From positions 248 to 8,545 of the forward strand of contig PMMJ01000096.1 in NCBI GenBank assembly GCA_003162255.1: a stretch of DNA of 8,298 nucleotides, given 5' to 3'. A program made the position numbers and the translations under genes. Origin of the DNA: Acidobacteriaceae bacterium (GTDB lineage Bacteria; Acidobacteriota; Terriglobia; Terriglobales; Acidobacteriaceae). Of the stretch, positions 1 through 5,751 are shown in pieces; the first letter of the stretch is position 1, and each line of letters opens with the position of its first letter. The notes beneath the pieces were generated by a model, which saw only the letters and a list, made by a program, of their open reading frames with translations, ran no database searches and had not been told where the DNA came from.

Positions 1-206
1 AACTGCTCCCGGTTCACGAATACATGGTCCCCGATGAGCAGCGTGTCCTCCATCGAACTGGACGGAATCTCAAACGCCTGAAGCACAAAGGTGATGATAA
101 ACAGGCCGGTGACCAGCACTCCAGCCAAGGAGGCCAGAAATTCCACCGTCGTCTCGCGCGGCTTTTCGTCCACAATGACTTTTTCTTTTCTTGGCACGTT
201 TGCCAT
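1..206 (-). CDS. lepB: Signal peptidase I, N-terminal part (runs off the window)
   Basis: Type I signal peptidases cleave signal peptides from exported proteins at the outer face of the inner membrane, using a Ser/Lys dyad. The 68 codons present begin MANVPRKEKVIV. They continue with a charged cytoplasmic stretch, one hydrophobic segment (about residues 24-45, LASLAGVLVTGLFIITFVLQ) and then the S26 box with IPSSSMEDTL and GDHVFVNRE. The catalytic serine is the one preceding the Met of SSSMEDTL. The lysine-containing box lies beyond position 1. An in-frame TAG four codons upstream fixes the ATG at 206. No strong ribosome-binding site is visible (only AGAAG). The gene points away from everything else here, and its upstream region carries the degenerate palindromic repeat at 250-318. 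The family call is firm; the symbol follows from the family. Confidence 0.93.
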   Translation of the reverse strand, partial: MANVPRKEKVIVDEKPRETTVEFLASLAGVLVTGLFIITFVLQAFEIPSSSMEDTLLIGDHVFVNREQ

Positions 207-249
207 CCGTTTCTTCTAAGCGCAACAGCCAACCCAAACGCAAACGACA

Positions 250-318
250 CCATATTAAATTAGAAGCACTCAAAACCCCGCTCACAGGGTCAAAGAGTGA
301 AATCGCCTGATTTCAATA
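250..318. repeat. Degenerate doublet of the window's palindromic repeat family
   Basis: The left arm (about 251-277) ends GCACTCAAAACC, matching the end of the repeat at 3875-3903 (ACACTCAAAACC). A short loop follows. The right arm (about 287-318) reads GGTCAAAGAGTGAAATCGCC then TGATTTCAA, which parallels the right arm of the 5480 copy (GTGTAAACGCCTGATAACGTCAA). It lies in the 266-bp gap between the divergent signal peptidase and hydrolase genes, where I see no gene. Unlike three other doublets, it carries no insertion. Confidence 0.5.
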
Positions 319-472
319 GCTGCATCGTGTCTGCTGAAGGAATGGTCAAACCTAATTTGAGCCGAAACCTTTTGACTCTTTAACTATCTAGATTACCTCG
401 CTGGCTCAAGGAGGCTTAAGGGCGCTTAGAATGCCACCGTGAGCATCGCAGTTCCATGAATAAGGTGGTGGG

Positions 473-1426
473 ATGATGAACCGACTTTTTCTCGTTTTCT
501 TCTTCTTCGTTTTCTCGGGTGTTCTGTCTCTGGGGGCGCAAACAGCCCCTTGGCAACCATCGCCAGGACATACACAGATGCCGATATGGCCGGGTAGGGT
601 GCCGGATGCTCAGCCTGTCCCTGGCCCGGAGTTCGCCACGACAAAAGGGAACAAGCCGGTCGCCGGAAGACCATGGCTAGAGGTGGATAACGTCTCGCAG
701 CCTACAATGACCGTCTATTCCCCGGAAGGAAAGAATACGGGTACTGCGGTGGTTGTATTTCCAGGCGGTGGCTATGTGAGACTGGCGATCGATCTCGAAG
801 GCACGGAGGTTTGCGATTGGCTAACGTCTGCAGGGATTACGTGCGTGCTGCTGAAGTATCGTGTGCCGAGCCTGCCTTATGACTGGCACTGCGATTGCCG
901 ACCCAACGGACGTGCCATATCGACACTCGCGCTGGAGGATGCGCAGAGAACGATTGGGCTGGTGCGCTTTCATGCCAACGAGTGGCATATCGATCCTCAC
1001 AAGATTGGAGTGTTGGGGTTTTCGGCTGGCGGCTATCTAGTGGCAGAGATCAGCACGCATTTTGATCACCGGTTGTACGCACCTGTCGATGCCCCAGACC
1101 GAGAAAGCTGTCGGCCCGATTTTGCCGTCGCACTCTATCCCGGGCATCTGTGGACCGAAGACAATTTTGAGCTGAATCCGCTCATTCGCGTCACGCGCCA
1201 AACCCCGCCTACATTTCTGCTGCAGGCGGAAAACGACCCGACCGATCCTGTACAGAACTCGTTGGCCTACTGGGCCGCGCTGAAACAAGTTGGCGTTCCG
1301 GTGGAAATGCATCTATACGCGGAAGGCGGTCATGCATTTGGGCTGCGGCGCACGGAGTTTCCGATTACCGAATGGCCCAAGCTGGTAGAGAGGTGGCTGC
1401 AAACGATTGGGATTACCCCGAAGTAG
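473..1426 (+). CDS. Secreted alpha/beta-hydrolase (acetyl-esterase/lipase-like)
   Basis: This is a 317-residue alpha/beta-hydrolase of the Aes/BD-FAE type, which hydrolyses ester bonds. The substrate is unknown; acetylated polysaccharide is a common one in this group. A hydrophobic N-terminus rich in Phe (residues 4-20) ending near LGAQ is a signal peptide, so the enzyme is probably periplasmic or secreted. The oxyanion-hole motif is FPGGGY (residues 96-101). The nucleophile elbow is GFSAGG with Ser184. The acid is Asp255 or Asp258 in ENDPTDPVQNS. The histidine is His287 in GGHAFG. All catalytic elements are intact and the length is normal. AAGGTGG (462-468) is a good ribosome-binding site for ATG 473; ATG 476 is also possible. 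It stands alone between repeat elements. The sequence alone cannot separate esterase, xylan deacetylase or cinnamoyl esterase activity. Confidence 0.9.
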   Translation: MMNRLFLVFFFFVFSGVLSLGAQTAPWQPSPGHTQMPIWPGRVPDAQPVPGPEFATTKGNKPVAGRPWLEVDNVSQPTMTVYSPEGKNTGTAVVVFPGGGYVRLAIDLEGTEVCDWLTSAGITCVLLKYRVPSLPYDWHCDCRPNGRAISTLALEDAQRTIGLVRFHANEWHIDPHKIGVLGFSAGGYLVAEISTHFDHRLYAPVDAPDRESCRPDFAVALYPGHLWTEDNFELNPLIRVTRQTPPTFLLQAENDPTDPVQNSLAYWAALKQVGVPVEMHLYAEGGHAFGLRRTEFPITEWPKLVERWLQTIGITPK

Positions 1427-1468
1427 GCACTGCGCGAAAGAGCGGAGCGGCAGCATCGATTGCAGCCT

Positions 1469-1497
1469 GGTGAAAAATCCCGTTTACACTCACAACC
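1469..1497 (+). repeat. Palindromic repeat copy 1, left arm
   Basis: GGTGAAAAATCCCG then TTTACACTCACAACC, 43 bp after the hydrolase stop. It matches the other left arms (core AATCCCGATTTCACTCA). Its inverted partner arm lies at 2245-2264, on the far side of the intron relic. This indicates that the intron split a doublet. Confidence 0.7.
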
Positions 1498-1632
1498 CGG
1501 CCTAGGTGGGAGTTCTGAGGTGAAGTCGAGGGGTGGCGCGACGGTTTGGGTGAAGCCTAGCCGAGACCGGCCCTTTCGTTTACCGGTGCCTCAATAGCCT
1601 CACCATGCTAGGTTTCCACACCCCCGCTTATC

Positions 1633-1665
1633 GAACCGGACAGGCGGAGTTACCGCATCCGGCTC
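1633..1665 (-). ncRNA. Group II intron domain V hairpin
   Basis: Read on the minus strand it starts GAGCCGGATGCGG and ends CCGGTTC. A 7-bp lower stem (GAGCCGG/CCGGUUC) continues with A-U and U-G pairs. A two-nucleotide bulge on the 3' side, a 4-bp GC stem and a small loop containing UAAC follow. The AGC catalytic triad near the base and the two-base bulge are hallmarks of domain V. The length of 33 nt fits the usual 34. Confidence 0.85.
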
Positions 1666-1739
1666 TCGGAAAAGACACACGAGGTTCCGTGTGACGCCGT
1701 CTGCAACTTCTGAACACAACTCGGGGTGGCTAGACTCAT
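1650..1739 (-). pseudogene. Remnant N-terminus of group II intron reverse transcriptase
   Basis: The minus-strand frame from ATG 1739 reads MSLATPSCVQKLQTASHGTS, resembling the usual start of these intron-encoded proteins (MSLATPE.VQKLQ.ALH.KAK, from memory). After about 20 residues it runs into the sequence just before domain V and stops at a TAA inside the domain V hairpin. No RT, maturase or endonuclease domain survives. Immediately upstream on the same strand, another frame encodes AERSVVPKKLGNSGGGKGPQ, also familiar from the leader of such introns. Confidence 0.75.
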
Positions 1740-2244
1740 CGTCAATCCCCATGTCCTTTGTCGCTTCATGCGTCCGTCTTTAACTGAGGTCCCTTCCCTC
1801 CACCGGAGTTACCCAGCTTCTTCGGTACTACGGACCTCTCCGCCACCCCATACGGCCCGGCCTAGCTCTCGCGAGTTGCCAGTTGACCCCGACTGCGATC
1901 ACCGCTGGGGCTTCCCGTGTTGCGTCTGCTCCACTGTGTCTGCATGCCGTCGCCACTACCCCGGCAGGTCCGATGGAACCGATTCGCTCAGTACTGCTCC
2001 ATCGACTGCGGCCTTCCCCAGATTACAGTTGGGTCGGCTCCTGCATTAACAGTTTCGAGGCCTGCTCAGCGTTCACTCACGTTACAACCTGCAGACTCGC
2101 CGAGTCGCCTTATGCGACCCTTTCCACTGGAGGCTCCGACGGCTTTGTTGCCTCCACCGCCGCTCCGATTGCTACCGGGTGGAACGATCCAGTTCCCGGG
2201 CGGGTCTTTCATCCCGCTGTGGACCAACGCCTTTCACGGCGCAC

Positions 2245-2264
2245 TGTAAACGCCTGTTTACAAC
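2245..2264 (+). repeat. Palindromic repeat copy 1, right arm
   Basis: TGTAAACGCCTGTTTACAAC contains the arm signature GTAAACGCCTG shared with 5526-5535 and closely related to CTAACGCCTG at 4732. It also forms its own perfect hairpin, GTAAAC-GCCT-GTTTAC. Its outer end is CAAC, complementary to the GTTG start of the left arms. The intron begins immediately beside it. Confidence 0.65.
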
Positions 2265-2303
2265 AGAGTGTCTGTATATATCGTCACAATCTGGATTTTT
2301 CGC

Positions 2304-2331
2304 TTGGTCAATTCCCGAAATTTGCTAGTCT
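2304..2331 (+). promoter_or_regulatory. Putative promoter for the 2338 gene, possibly leaderless
   Basis: TTGGTC (-35-like), a 16-nt spacer and TAGTCT (-10-like) end 6 nt before the ATG at 2338. Transcription would therefore start at or next to the start codon. No ribosome-binding site is present. Confidence 0.5.
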
Positions 2332-2337
2332 GATCGC

Positions 2338-2910
2338 ATGAATCGCACTCGAAAGTGCTTCTGGATCGGACTATTGTTGGCCGTTCCGATGGCGACCCTC
2401 GCTCAAAGTACAGGCACAAATAACCCCGCTCCAAGGGACCGAGGCGAGGTACATGGCCTCACCTACTCGAATGCGGCGCTTGGATTCAACTACCAGCTTC
2501 CGCAAGGTTTTTTTGTGGTTCCCTTTAACCCGTCAGCCGGGCCCTTCATTCTGACGATAGCCGATAAGCACAATGGAACGCCGTGGCGCGACCGCATAGT
2601 GCTCGCAGCCACTGGACAGTCTCCGAGCAACCTTTCCGATTATGCGGCCCATTTTGTCCGCGCCCTGCCAGTCGGGAGCCATGTTGTCGTGCTGCGTGAT
2701 ACGCGCCGTCTTAAAGTCGCTGGTCAGGATTTTTTTCGTATCGATTTCCAGAAGACTTCTGAGGGCAAGATTATGTATCAGGACTTTGTATGCACTCGGT
2801 TGAAAGGATCGGTCGTCAGTTGGACATTTGGTAGCCTTGACAAACAACGAGTCGAGGAGATGGCCGCCTCGATCAACTCAGTTGCTTTTGCATCCGCAAA
2901 GGCGCGATAA
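2338..2910 (+). CDS. Exported protein of unknown function
   Basis: The product is 190 residues. The first 23 are a clear signal peptide: MNRTRK, a hydrophobic core WIGLLLAVPMATLA, then Q. The mature part contains YSNAALGFNYQLPQGFFVV (residues about 43-61), a pattern seen in several acidobacterial secreted proteins in which a domain begins with LGF.Y..P. Mixed beta-strands follow, such as GQDFFRIDF and VVSWTFGS, and a C-terminal helix. I do not recognise a catalytic motif or a named family. It is probably periplasmic. The start is supported by the -10-like hexamer 6 nt upstream rather than by a ribosome-binding site. Eight nucleotides after the stop begins an inverted repeat arm and hairpin (2917-2969). 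Confidence 0.8.
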   Translation: MNRTRKCFWIGLLLAVPMATLAQSTGTNNPAPRDRGEVHGLTYSNAALGFNYQLPQGFFVVPFNPSAGPFILTIADKHNGTPWRDRIVLAATGQSPSNLSDYAAHFVRALPVGSHVVVLRDTRRLKVAGQDFFRIDFQKTSEGKIMYQDFVCTRLKGSVVSWTFGSLDKQRVEEMAASINSVAFASAKAR

Positions 2911-2916
2911 ATCTCG

Positions 2917-2985
2917 CGTGAAATCGCGATAGCACCAACTACGACCCCGCCCGGGTCAGTTGGTGCTATGGCCTGATAGCAACAG
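2917..2985. repeat. Inside-out repeat pair forming a strong hairpin
   Basis: CGTGAAATCGCGATAGCACC (from 2917) is a minus-orientation arm of the repeat family and ends in CCAAC. A plus-orientation but diverged arm starts at GTTGGTGCTATGG. Together they give a perfect 12-bp stem (ATAGCACCAACT 2929-2940 with AGTTGGTGCTAT 2958-2969). An AC bulge, a 5-bp inner stem GACCC/GGGTC and a CGCCC loop complete the hairpin. It could end transcription of the 2338 gene, but no T-run follows. The arm order is the reverse of the other doublets. Confidence 0.6.
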
Positions 2986-2993
2986 TTAGGGTG

Positions 2994-2999
2994 TAGACT
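2994..2999 (+). promoter_or_regulatory. -10-like hexamer of the 3006 gene, possibly leaderless
   Basis: TAGACT ends 6 nt before ATG 3006, the same spacing and nearly the same hexamer as for the 2338 gene. No clear -35 and no ribosome-binding site are visible. Confidence 0.4.
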
Positions 3000-3005
3000 C
3001 CTGCC

Positions 3006-3872
3006 ATGCGCTCCACCGTGGTGCTCGATTTTGGGATTTGCATTATTGGTCTTCTCGCTGCATTCGTTCCGAGCTACGGGCGTCCCGCAGGCAGTGACTA
3101 CTCGCAGAAAACGGTCACACAACTTATTGACGACCTGACTCAGATCGAATCGGAGTCGCCGGGGATTAGCAGCCCTGACATTTACGTTGGGTTCGCGGCA
3201 GAGGACACCTCTGCTTCTGCTTGGGTAGGCACTCGGGACGTTGCTCCTCCCGAGGTGCCGCCACAAATGCGTGAGTTGGTTCGTCGCGGCCCGCGTGCTT
3301 TGCCGGAGTTGATTAAACATCTGGATGACGAGAGGCCGACGAAACTCGTATTTGGCAATCTCCCGCCCGGGTTCGCCTATTCGGGTAAGATCTTCGGCTA
3401 TGAATACTCTCCTCGGGTGCGCTCGGAAATCCAGAATAGTGGCGGGTATTTTCACTGGACGCAAAAAACATTTACTGGCACCTATACGGTGAGAGTCGGG
3501 GACGTCTGCTATGCGCTCATCGGCCAGATTGTAAATCGCCCGCTGAGGGCCGTCCGAAATCAGCCGACTGGATTTTTGGTAGTTAATTCTCCAATTGAAG
3601 CTCCAGTCCTTATTGAGAAAGTGAAGAACGACTGGGGCCATGGAGATGCGAAAACCCTCAAGGCCTCCCTGTTGGAGGATATTCGCGTCGCGAACAACCT
3701 CCAGAACAAATCAACGGAGAGGATGTACATTGAAACGGTTGTGAACCCGGCGTTGAAACGGTTGAGACTATATTTCCCGGATGCCTATAGTGCGCTCGCA
3801 GGTGACGACTTAAAACGAAGAACAGATTTTGAGAGGCAAGAAAACATATTGCGTGGCACTGCCACCCGATAA
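3006..3872 (+). CDS. Exported protein of unknown function with possible HEAT-like segment
   Basis: The product is 288 residues. A hydrophobic N-terminal segment (FGICIIGLLAAFVPSYG, residues 9-25) looks like a signal peptide. Residues 84-108 (PPQMRELVRRGPRALPELIK) resemble one HEAT-type helical repeat. Residues 160-200 (YTVRVGDVCYALIGQIVNR, then VVNSPIEAPVL) form a region I recall as conserved among uncharacterised proteins of soil bacteria. The C-terminus is helical and basic, with LRLYFPDAYSALAGDDLKRR. No catalytic motif is seen and the function is unknown. The stop TAA is separated by only two bases from the next repeat copy. A minus-strand reading frame overlaps the last 215 bases, but this gene has the better protein character. 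Confidence 0.8.
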   Translation: MRSTVVLDFGICIIGLLAAFVPSYGRPAGSDYSQKTVTQLIDDLTQIESESPGISSPDIYVGFAAEDTSASAWVGTRDVAPPEVPPQMRELVRRGPRALPELIKHLDDERPTKLVFGNLPPGFAYSGKIFGYEYSPRVRSEIQNSGGYFHWTQKTFTGTYTVRVGDVCYALIGQIVNRPLRAVRNQPTGFLVVNSPIEAPVLIEKVKNDWGHGDAKTLKASLLEDIRVANNLQNKSTERMYIETVVNPALKRLRLYFPDAYSALAGDDLKRRTDFERQENILRGTATR

Positions 3873-4089
3873 CTGTTGAAATATCCCGATTACACTCAAA
3901 ACCCCCCGCCGCAAGGTCAACGGTTCCTGATGGCGCACGGCGCCGCTGAATCTCTTCGTGGAGCTGGTAGAATTTCTGCACTTCAGCGTCGTTCAGCACT
4001 TCTCCCGAAGCGTACGCGAGCATGCGGGCAAGCTCCTGCTCCAGTTCCTCATCTGTGCAAGCCTCTAGGTTTGTCATTGGGTTTGTCAT
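3658..4089 (-). CDS. Small charged helical protein, C-terminus replaced by repeat read-through
   Basis: ATG 4089 has an excellent ribosome-binding site (AGGAGGG at 4093-4099, minus strand). The first 56 codons look genuine: a Glu/Leu-rich helical protein with TDEELEQELARMLAYASGE and EVQKFYQLHEEIQRRRAPSG. At codon 57 the frame enters repeat copy 2 (GTTGAC on the minus strand). It then continues antisense to the 3006 gene for 71 more codons of low-quality sequence (Cys, Ser and Pro rich) before stopping at 3658. The natural protein therefore probably ended near residue 56, or a longer original was cut by arrival of the repeat and the 3006 gene. It lies 40 bp downstream of the 4130-4339 gene on the same strand, so the two may be co-transcribed. 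Function unknown. Confidence 0.6.
   Translation of the reverse strand: MTNPMTNLEACTDEELEQELARMLAYASGEVLNDAEVQKFYQLHEEIQRRRAPSGTVDLAAGGFECNRDISTVIGWQCHAICFLASQNLFFVLSRHLRAHYRHPGNIVSTVSTPGSQPFQCTSSPLICSGGCSRREYPPTGRP
3875..3921 (+). repeat. Palindromic repeat copy 2
   Basis: GTTGAAATATCCCGATTACA continuing CTCAAAACC. The inverted outer end GTCAAC at 3916-3921 closes a short, poorly matched doublet. It starts 2 bp after the stop of the 3006 gene. On the other side it interrupts the reading frame of the minus-strand gene that starts at 4089. Confidence 0.7.
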
Positions 4090-4129
4090 TTTCCCTCCTA
4101 AGAGTCTTTAACAAACCTCGAAGTACCAA

Positions 4130-4339
4130 TTAAATTGAGCGTTTTGTGCCCATGGTTCTCGGGTGATCGGAGCAAACATGGGATGTAAACTGTTTGTCGC
4201 GCTGCAACTCGAAGTTCCATATCATTTCATCGAGAGATTTACCCGTGAGCGCAGCAGAAGAATCAAACCGCCAGGAGCATTCCGAGCAAGCAAAACCGAG
4301 AAAACGCCCTTTTTCGATCCATACAAGCTTGCGGGGCAT
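4130..4339 (-). CDS. Small zinc-binding-type protein of unknown function
   Basis: The product is 69 residues, MPRKLVWIEKGRFLGFACSE onward. Cys18-X2-Cys21 (CSEC) and a C-terminal His54-X-Cys56-X2-His59 cluster (FTSHVCSDHP) could bind one zinc. Between them lies GKSLDEMIWNFELQRDKQF, probably a helix. I recall similar small proteins with the CSEC and HVC..HP ends in Acidobacteriota; this is recollection, not a search. The ATG is preceded by AGGGGG with almost no spacing. TTTAAT lies exactly 6 nt upstream, so the start may be leaderless. It is followed by the 4089 gene on the same strand. Confidence 0.75.
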   Translation of the reverse strand: MPRKLVWIEKGRFLGFACSECSWRFDSSAALTGKSLDEMIWNFELQRDKQFTSHVCSDHPRTMGTKRSI

Positions 4340-4345
4340 CCCCCT

Positions 4346-4351
4346 ATTAAA
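4346..4351 (-). promoter_or_regulatory. -10-like hexamer of the 4130-4339 gene
   Basis: On the minus strand TTTAAT is followed by AGGGGG and then the ATG, giving a 6-nt gap like that of three other genes in the window. No convincing -35 is seen. Confidence 0.35.
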
Positions 4352-4390
4352 GTTGGTTTGCGGCAGAGTGGTCTTCTTCCCAGAGCTTAG

Positions 4391-4668
4391 TTAACAGTTA
4401 ATATGAGTACGCTGCTGTTAAATGAGGGCACGCCGCGTGCCAGTGTAGAGCGACCAGCGGCAATTCCTTTTAATTGATCTGTTGTTAACAAGTTAAGAGA
4501 AGACAGGGCAGCTTGGACAAGCCGCGATTCGCGGGACTCCGGTGCTCGGATTCCACCAGGGTGGTGGTTCTCGGCCAGTGGAACGAGCAGGCGAAGATTG
4601 AGCGAGGAAGTTACACTTTGGGGCAAGTGGAAGGGGGGAAGAAGCGGATAGCGCTTAACTAGGTTACT
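4391..4668. other. Stretch without a recognisable gene
   Basis: About 280 bp with no ORF of convincing composition. The only long minus-strand frame starts inside the repeat at 4669 and has no ribosome-binding site. A plus-strand frame around 4535-4650 (DSGARIPPGWWFSASGTSRR) resembles nothing I know. It may be decayed cassette sequence. Confidence 0.4.
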
Positions 4669-4885
4669 GTTGCAAAATCCCGATTTCACTCAATGACCGG
4701 GTTCTCGGCGAACAAACGGCGCAAGCTTGTGCTAACGCCTGTGGCTGTTGAAAAAGGAACCAAAGCAGTAATCTCAATGAATTTCAGCGCCTACTGCCAA
4801 CGTACATTCAATAACTTACGAACGGATTTTGTCGTTGAAATTGGCTGAAAAGAGTTTTTCAACAGCCACGCCTGTTTTCGTCAAC
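4669..4885 (+). repeat. Palindromic repeat copy 3, a doublet split by a MITE
   Basis: The left arm (4669-4698) is GTTGCAAAATCCCGATTTCA followed by CTCAATGACC. The right arm is CTAACGCCTG up to 4742, resuming after the MITE as CGCCTGTTTTCGTCAAC to 4885. The ends GTTG and CAAC are complementary, and the internal CGATT/AACG parts pair. The tip region between the arms is longer than in the 5480 copy and has several GC-rich inverted words. It is thus variable in sequence but structured. Confidence 0.7.
4743..4867. mobile_element. 125-bp MITE (non-autonomous terminal-inverted-repeat element)
   Basis: The left end is GGCTGTTGAAAAA. The right end is the complement of GGCTGTTGAAAAACTC. This gives a perfect 13-bp terminal inverted repeat. 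Perfect 8-bp direct repeats ACGCCTGT (4735-4742 and 4868-4875) flank it as a target duplication. There is no transposase inside. It sits in the right arm of repeat copy 3. Confidence 0.85.
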
Positions 4886-4991
4886 AATCAATTTCCTACT
4901 CTCCGAATGTCCATCACGGTGACGCGCCGCTGCTCCGAAGTAGACAAGCGAAAATGACATAAACCTGCAAGCCTGCGTTGGATGGACGATC

Positions 4992-5387
4992 TCACGAGGC
5001 CCACAATGACCAACTCACGAGAGTAACAACCCACGTACCAGCCCGCTTTCGCAGTATCCACAGATGGCTTCCGAGGGCTTGCCTAGGAGTGGAGTCTTCC
5101 GCCGAGGAAAACGTGGTTTTGTAGCTTGCGGTCAAGTAAGCAATTTCGTTTGAACCTCGAATACGACGATCGGTAATCTCAATGCAGTGAATTCTCGTTG
5201 TCCCGTGCGCCATCTGCGCCGAAACCGCTGCGCGTCCAAGCAGAGGGTGCGCGTCAGGCGGCCAAAACTCGATGTCATCAGCGCACAACGCCATCAAACT
5301 GTGACCTTGTCCAGCGACTTCGAACTCGATCCAGCTTGAATGGATCTGCTCAATCTCTCGGACGGCATCTTTCGTAAGTTCGCCCAT
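4992..5387 (-). CDS. NTF2/SnoaL-like protein (DUF4440 type)
   Basis: The product is 131 residues if started at ATG 5387 (MGELTKDAVREIEQ). It shows the usual fold signature of small cone-shaped alpha+beta domains of this superfamily. This comprises an N-terminal helix with W19 and E21, then ALCADDIEFWPP (33-44), LLGRAAV (49-55), and the C-terminal strands SHLWILRKRAGTWVVTLVSW. Members bind or act on small hydrophobic molecules or serve as stress-associated domains; the specific role cannot be read here. A GTG at 5480 would add 31 residues rich in Cys and Arg and would overlap the repeat, so I prefer 5387, although neither start has a good ribosome-binding site. It is flanked by repeat copies 3 and 4 and faces the opposite way to their left arms. 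Confidence 0.75.
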   Translation of the reverse strand: MGELTKDAVREIEQIHSSWIEFEVAGQGHSLMALCADDIEFWPPDAHPLLGRAAVSAQMAHGTTRIHCIEITDRRIRGSNEIAYLTASYKTTFSSAEDSTPRQALGSHLWILRKRAGTWVVTLVSWSLWAS

Positions 5388-5479
5388 ACACGGACATGGA
5401 TAGCAGATGCGCCCATCGCCCTGCAAGGCAGCACCTTCGTCCGTGCGGAATAGCCTCAAGGAACTGAACGAACGGGTCA

Positions 5480-5699
5480 CTGTCGTAAAATCCCGATTTA
5501 ACTCGTAACCGCTGGGTTACAAGTGTAAACGCCTGTGGGTGTTGAAAAACTCCTACCCGCGAAATTCGCAAAAATAAAATCGCGTCAGGAAGCCCCACAA
5601 TCGATCTTCTTGGGTCGAGTAGACATTTTCTATCCCCCAAATTTTGCCTGTTTGGGAAGAAAAGGGAGTTTTTCAACAGCCACGCCTGATAACGTCAAC
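5480..5699 (+). repeat. Palindromic repeat copy 4, the clearest doublet, split by a MITE
   Basis: The left arm CTGTCGTAAAATCCCG continues TTTAACTCGTAACC to 5510. The 4-nt loop is GCTG. The right arm is GGTTACAAGTGTAAACGCCT with its remainder GATAACGTCAAC after the MITE. Without the MITE the two arms pair at both ends (CGT/ACG and GTAACC/GGTTAC). A roughly 7-nt internal mismatch remains in the middle (AAAATCC opposite CTGATAA). This is an asymmetric hairpin with about 30-nt arms. Confidence 0.75.
5537..5681. mobile_element. 145-bp MITE, second member of the same end type
   Basis: The left end is GGGTGTTGAAAAACTCC. The right end is the complement of GGCTGTTGAAAAACTCC, so 16 of 17 bases match. 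Flanks are ACGCCTGT (5529-5536) and ACGCCTGA (5682-5689), a 7/8 target duplication. The interior is unrelated to that of the 4743 element. It occupies the same position in the right arm of a repeat doublet. No coding capacity. Confidence 0.82.
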
Positions 5700-5751
5700 A
5701 ATCGAGAGTTCGTTGAATCTCGTAGAATGCTATCTGCTGAGAACAAATTCG

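Larger units (their letters stand above)
1498..2244 (-). mobile_element. Group II intron relic with deleted reverse-transcriptase ORF
   Basis: The minus strand begins GTGCGCCGTGAAAG (2244 downward), a typical group II intron 5' end (GUGYG). It runs through GC-rich, non-coding, ribozyme-like sequence and reaches a recognisable domain V at 1633-1665. Between them lies only a short piece of intron-encoded protein (1650-1739). An intact intron of this kind would carry an RT/maturase of roughly 400 or more codons there, so about 1.2 kb or more has been lost. The exact 3' end is not certain; I place it just before the repeat arm near 1498. The 5' exon on the minus strand is the hairpin GTAAACAGGCGTTTAC, the right arm of repeat copy 1. 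The intron cannot move on its own but might still splice if helped in trans. The plus-strand ORFs across this region are Ser/Pro/Arg-rich artefacts. Confidence 0.8.

Noticed and set aside
14..285. Minus-strand ORFs of 79 and 71 residues over the first 285 bases
   Set aside because: They are out-of-frame shadows of the signal peptidase I start, which is in the third minus frame.
1726..2341. Three overlapping plus-strand ORFs (107, 152 and 110 residues)
   Set aside because: Ser/Pro/Arg-rich composition with no motifs. They are antisense to the group II intron and are a common artefact of such introns.
4387..4689. 100-residue minus-strand ORF
   Set aside because: It starts inside a repeat, has no ribosome-binding site and unconvincing composition.
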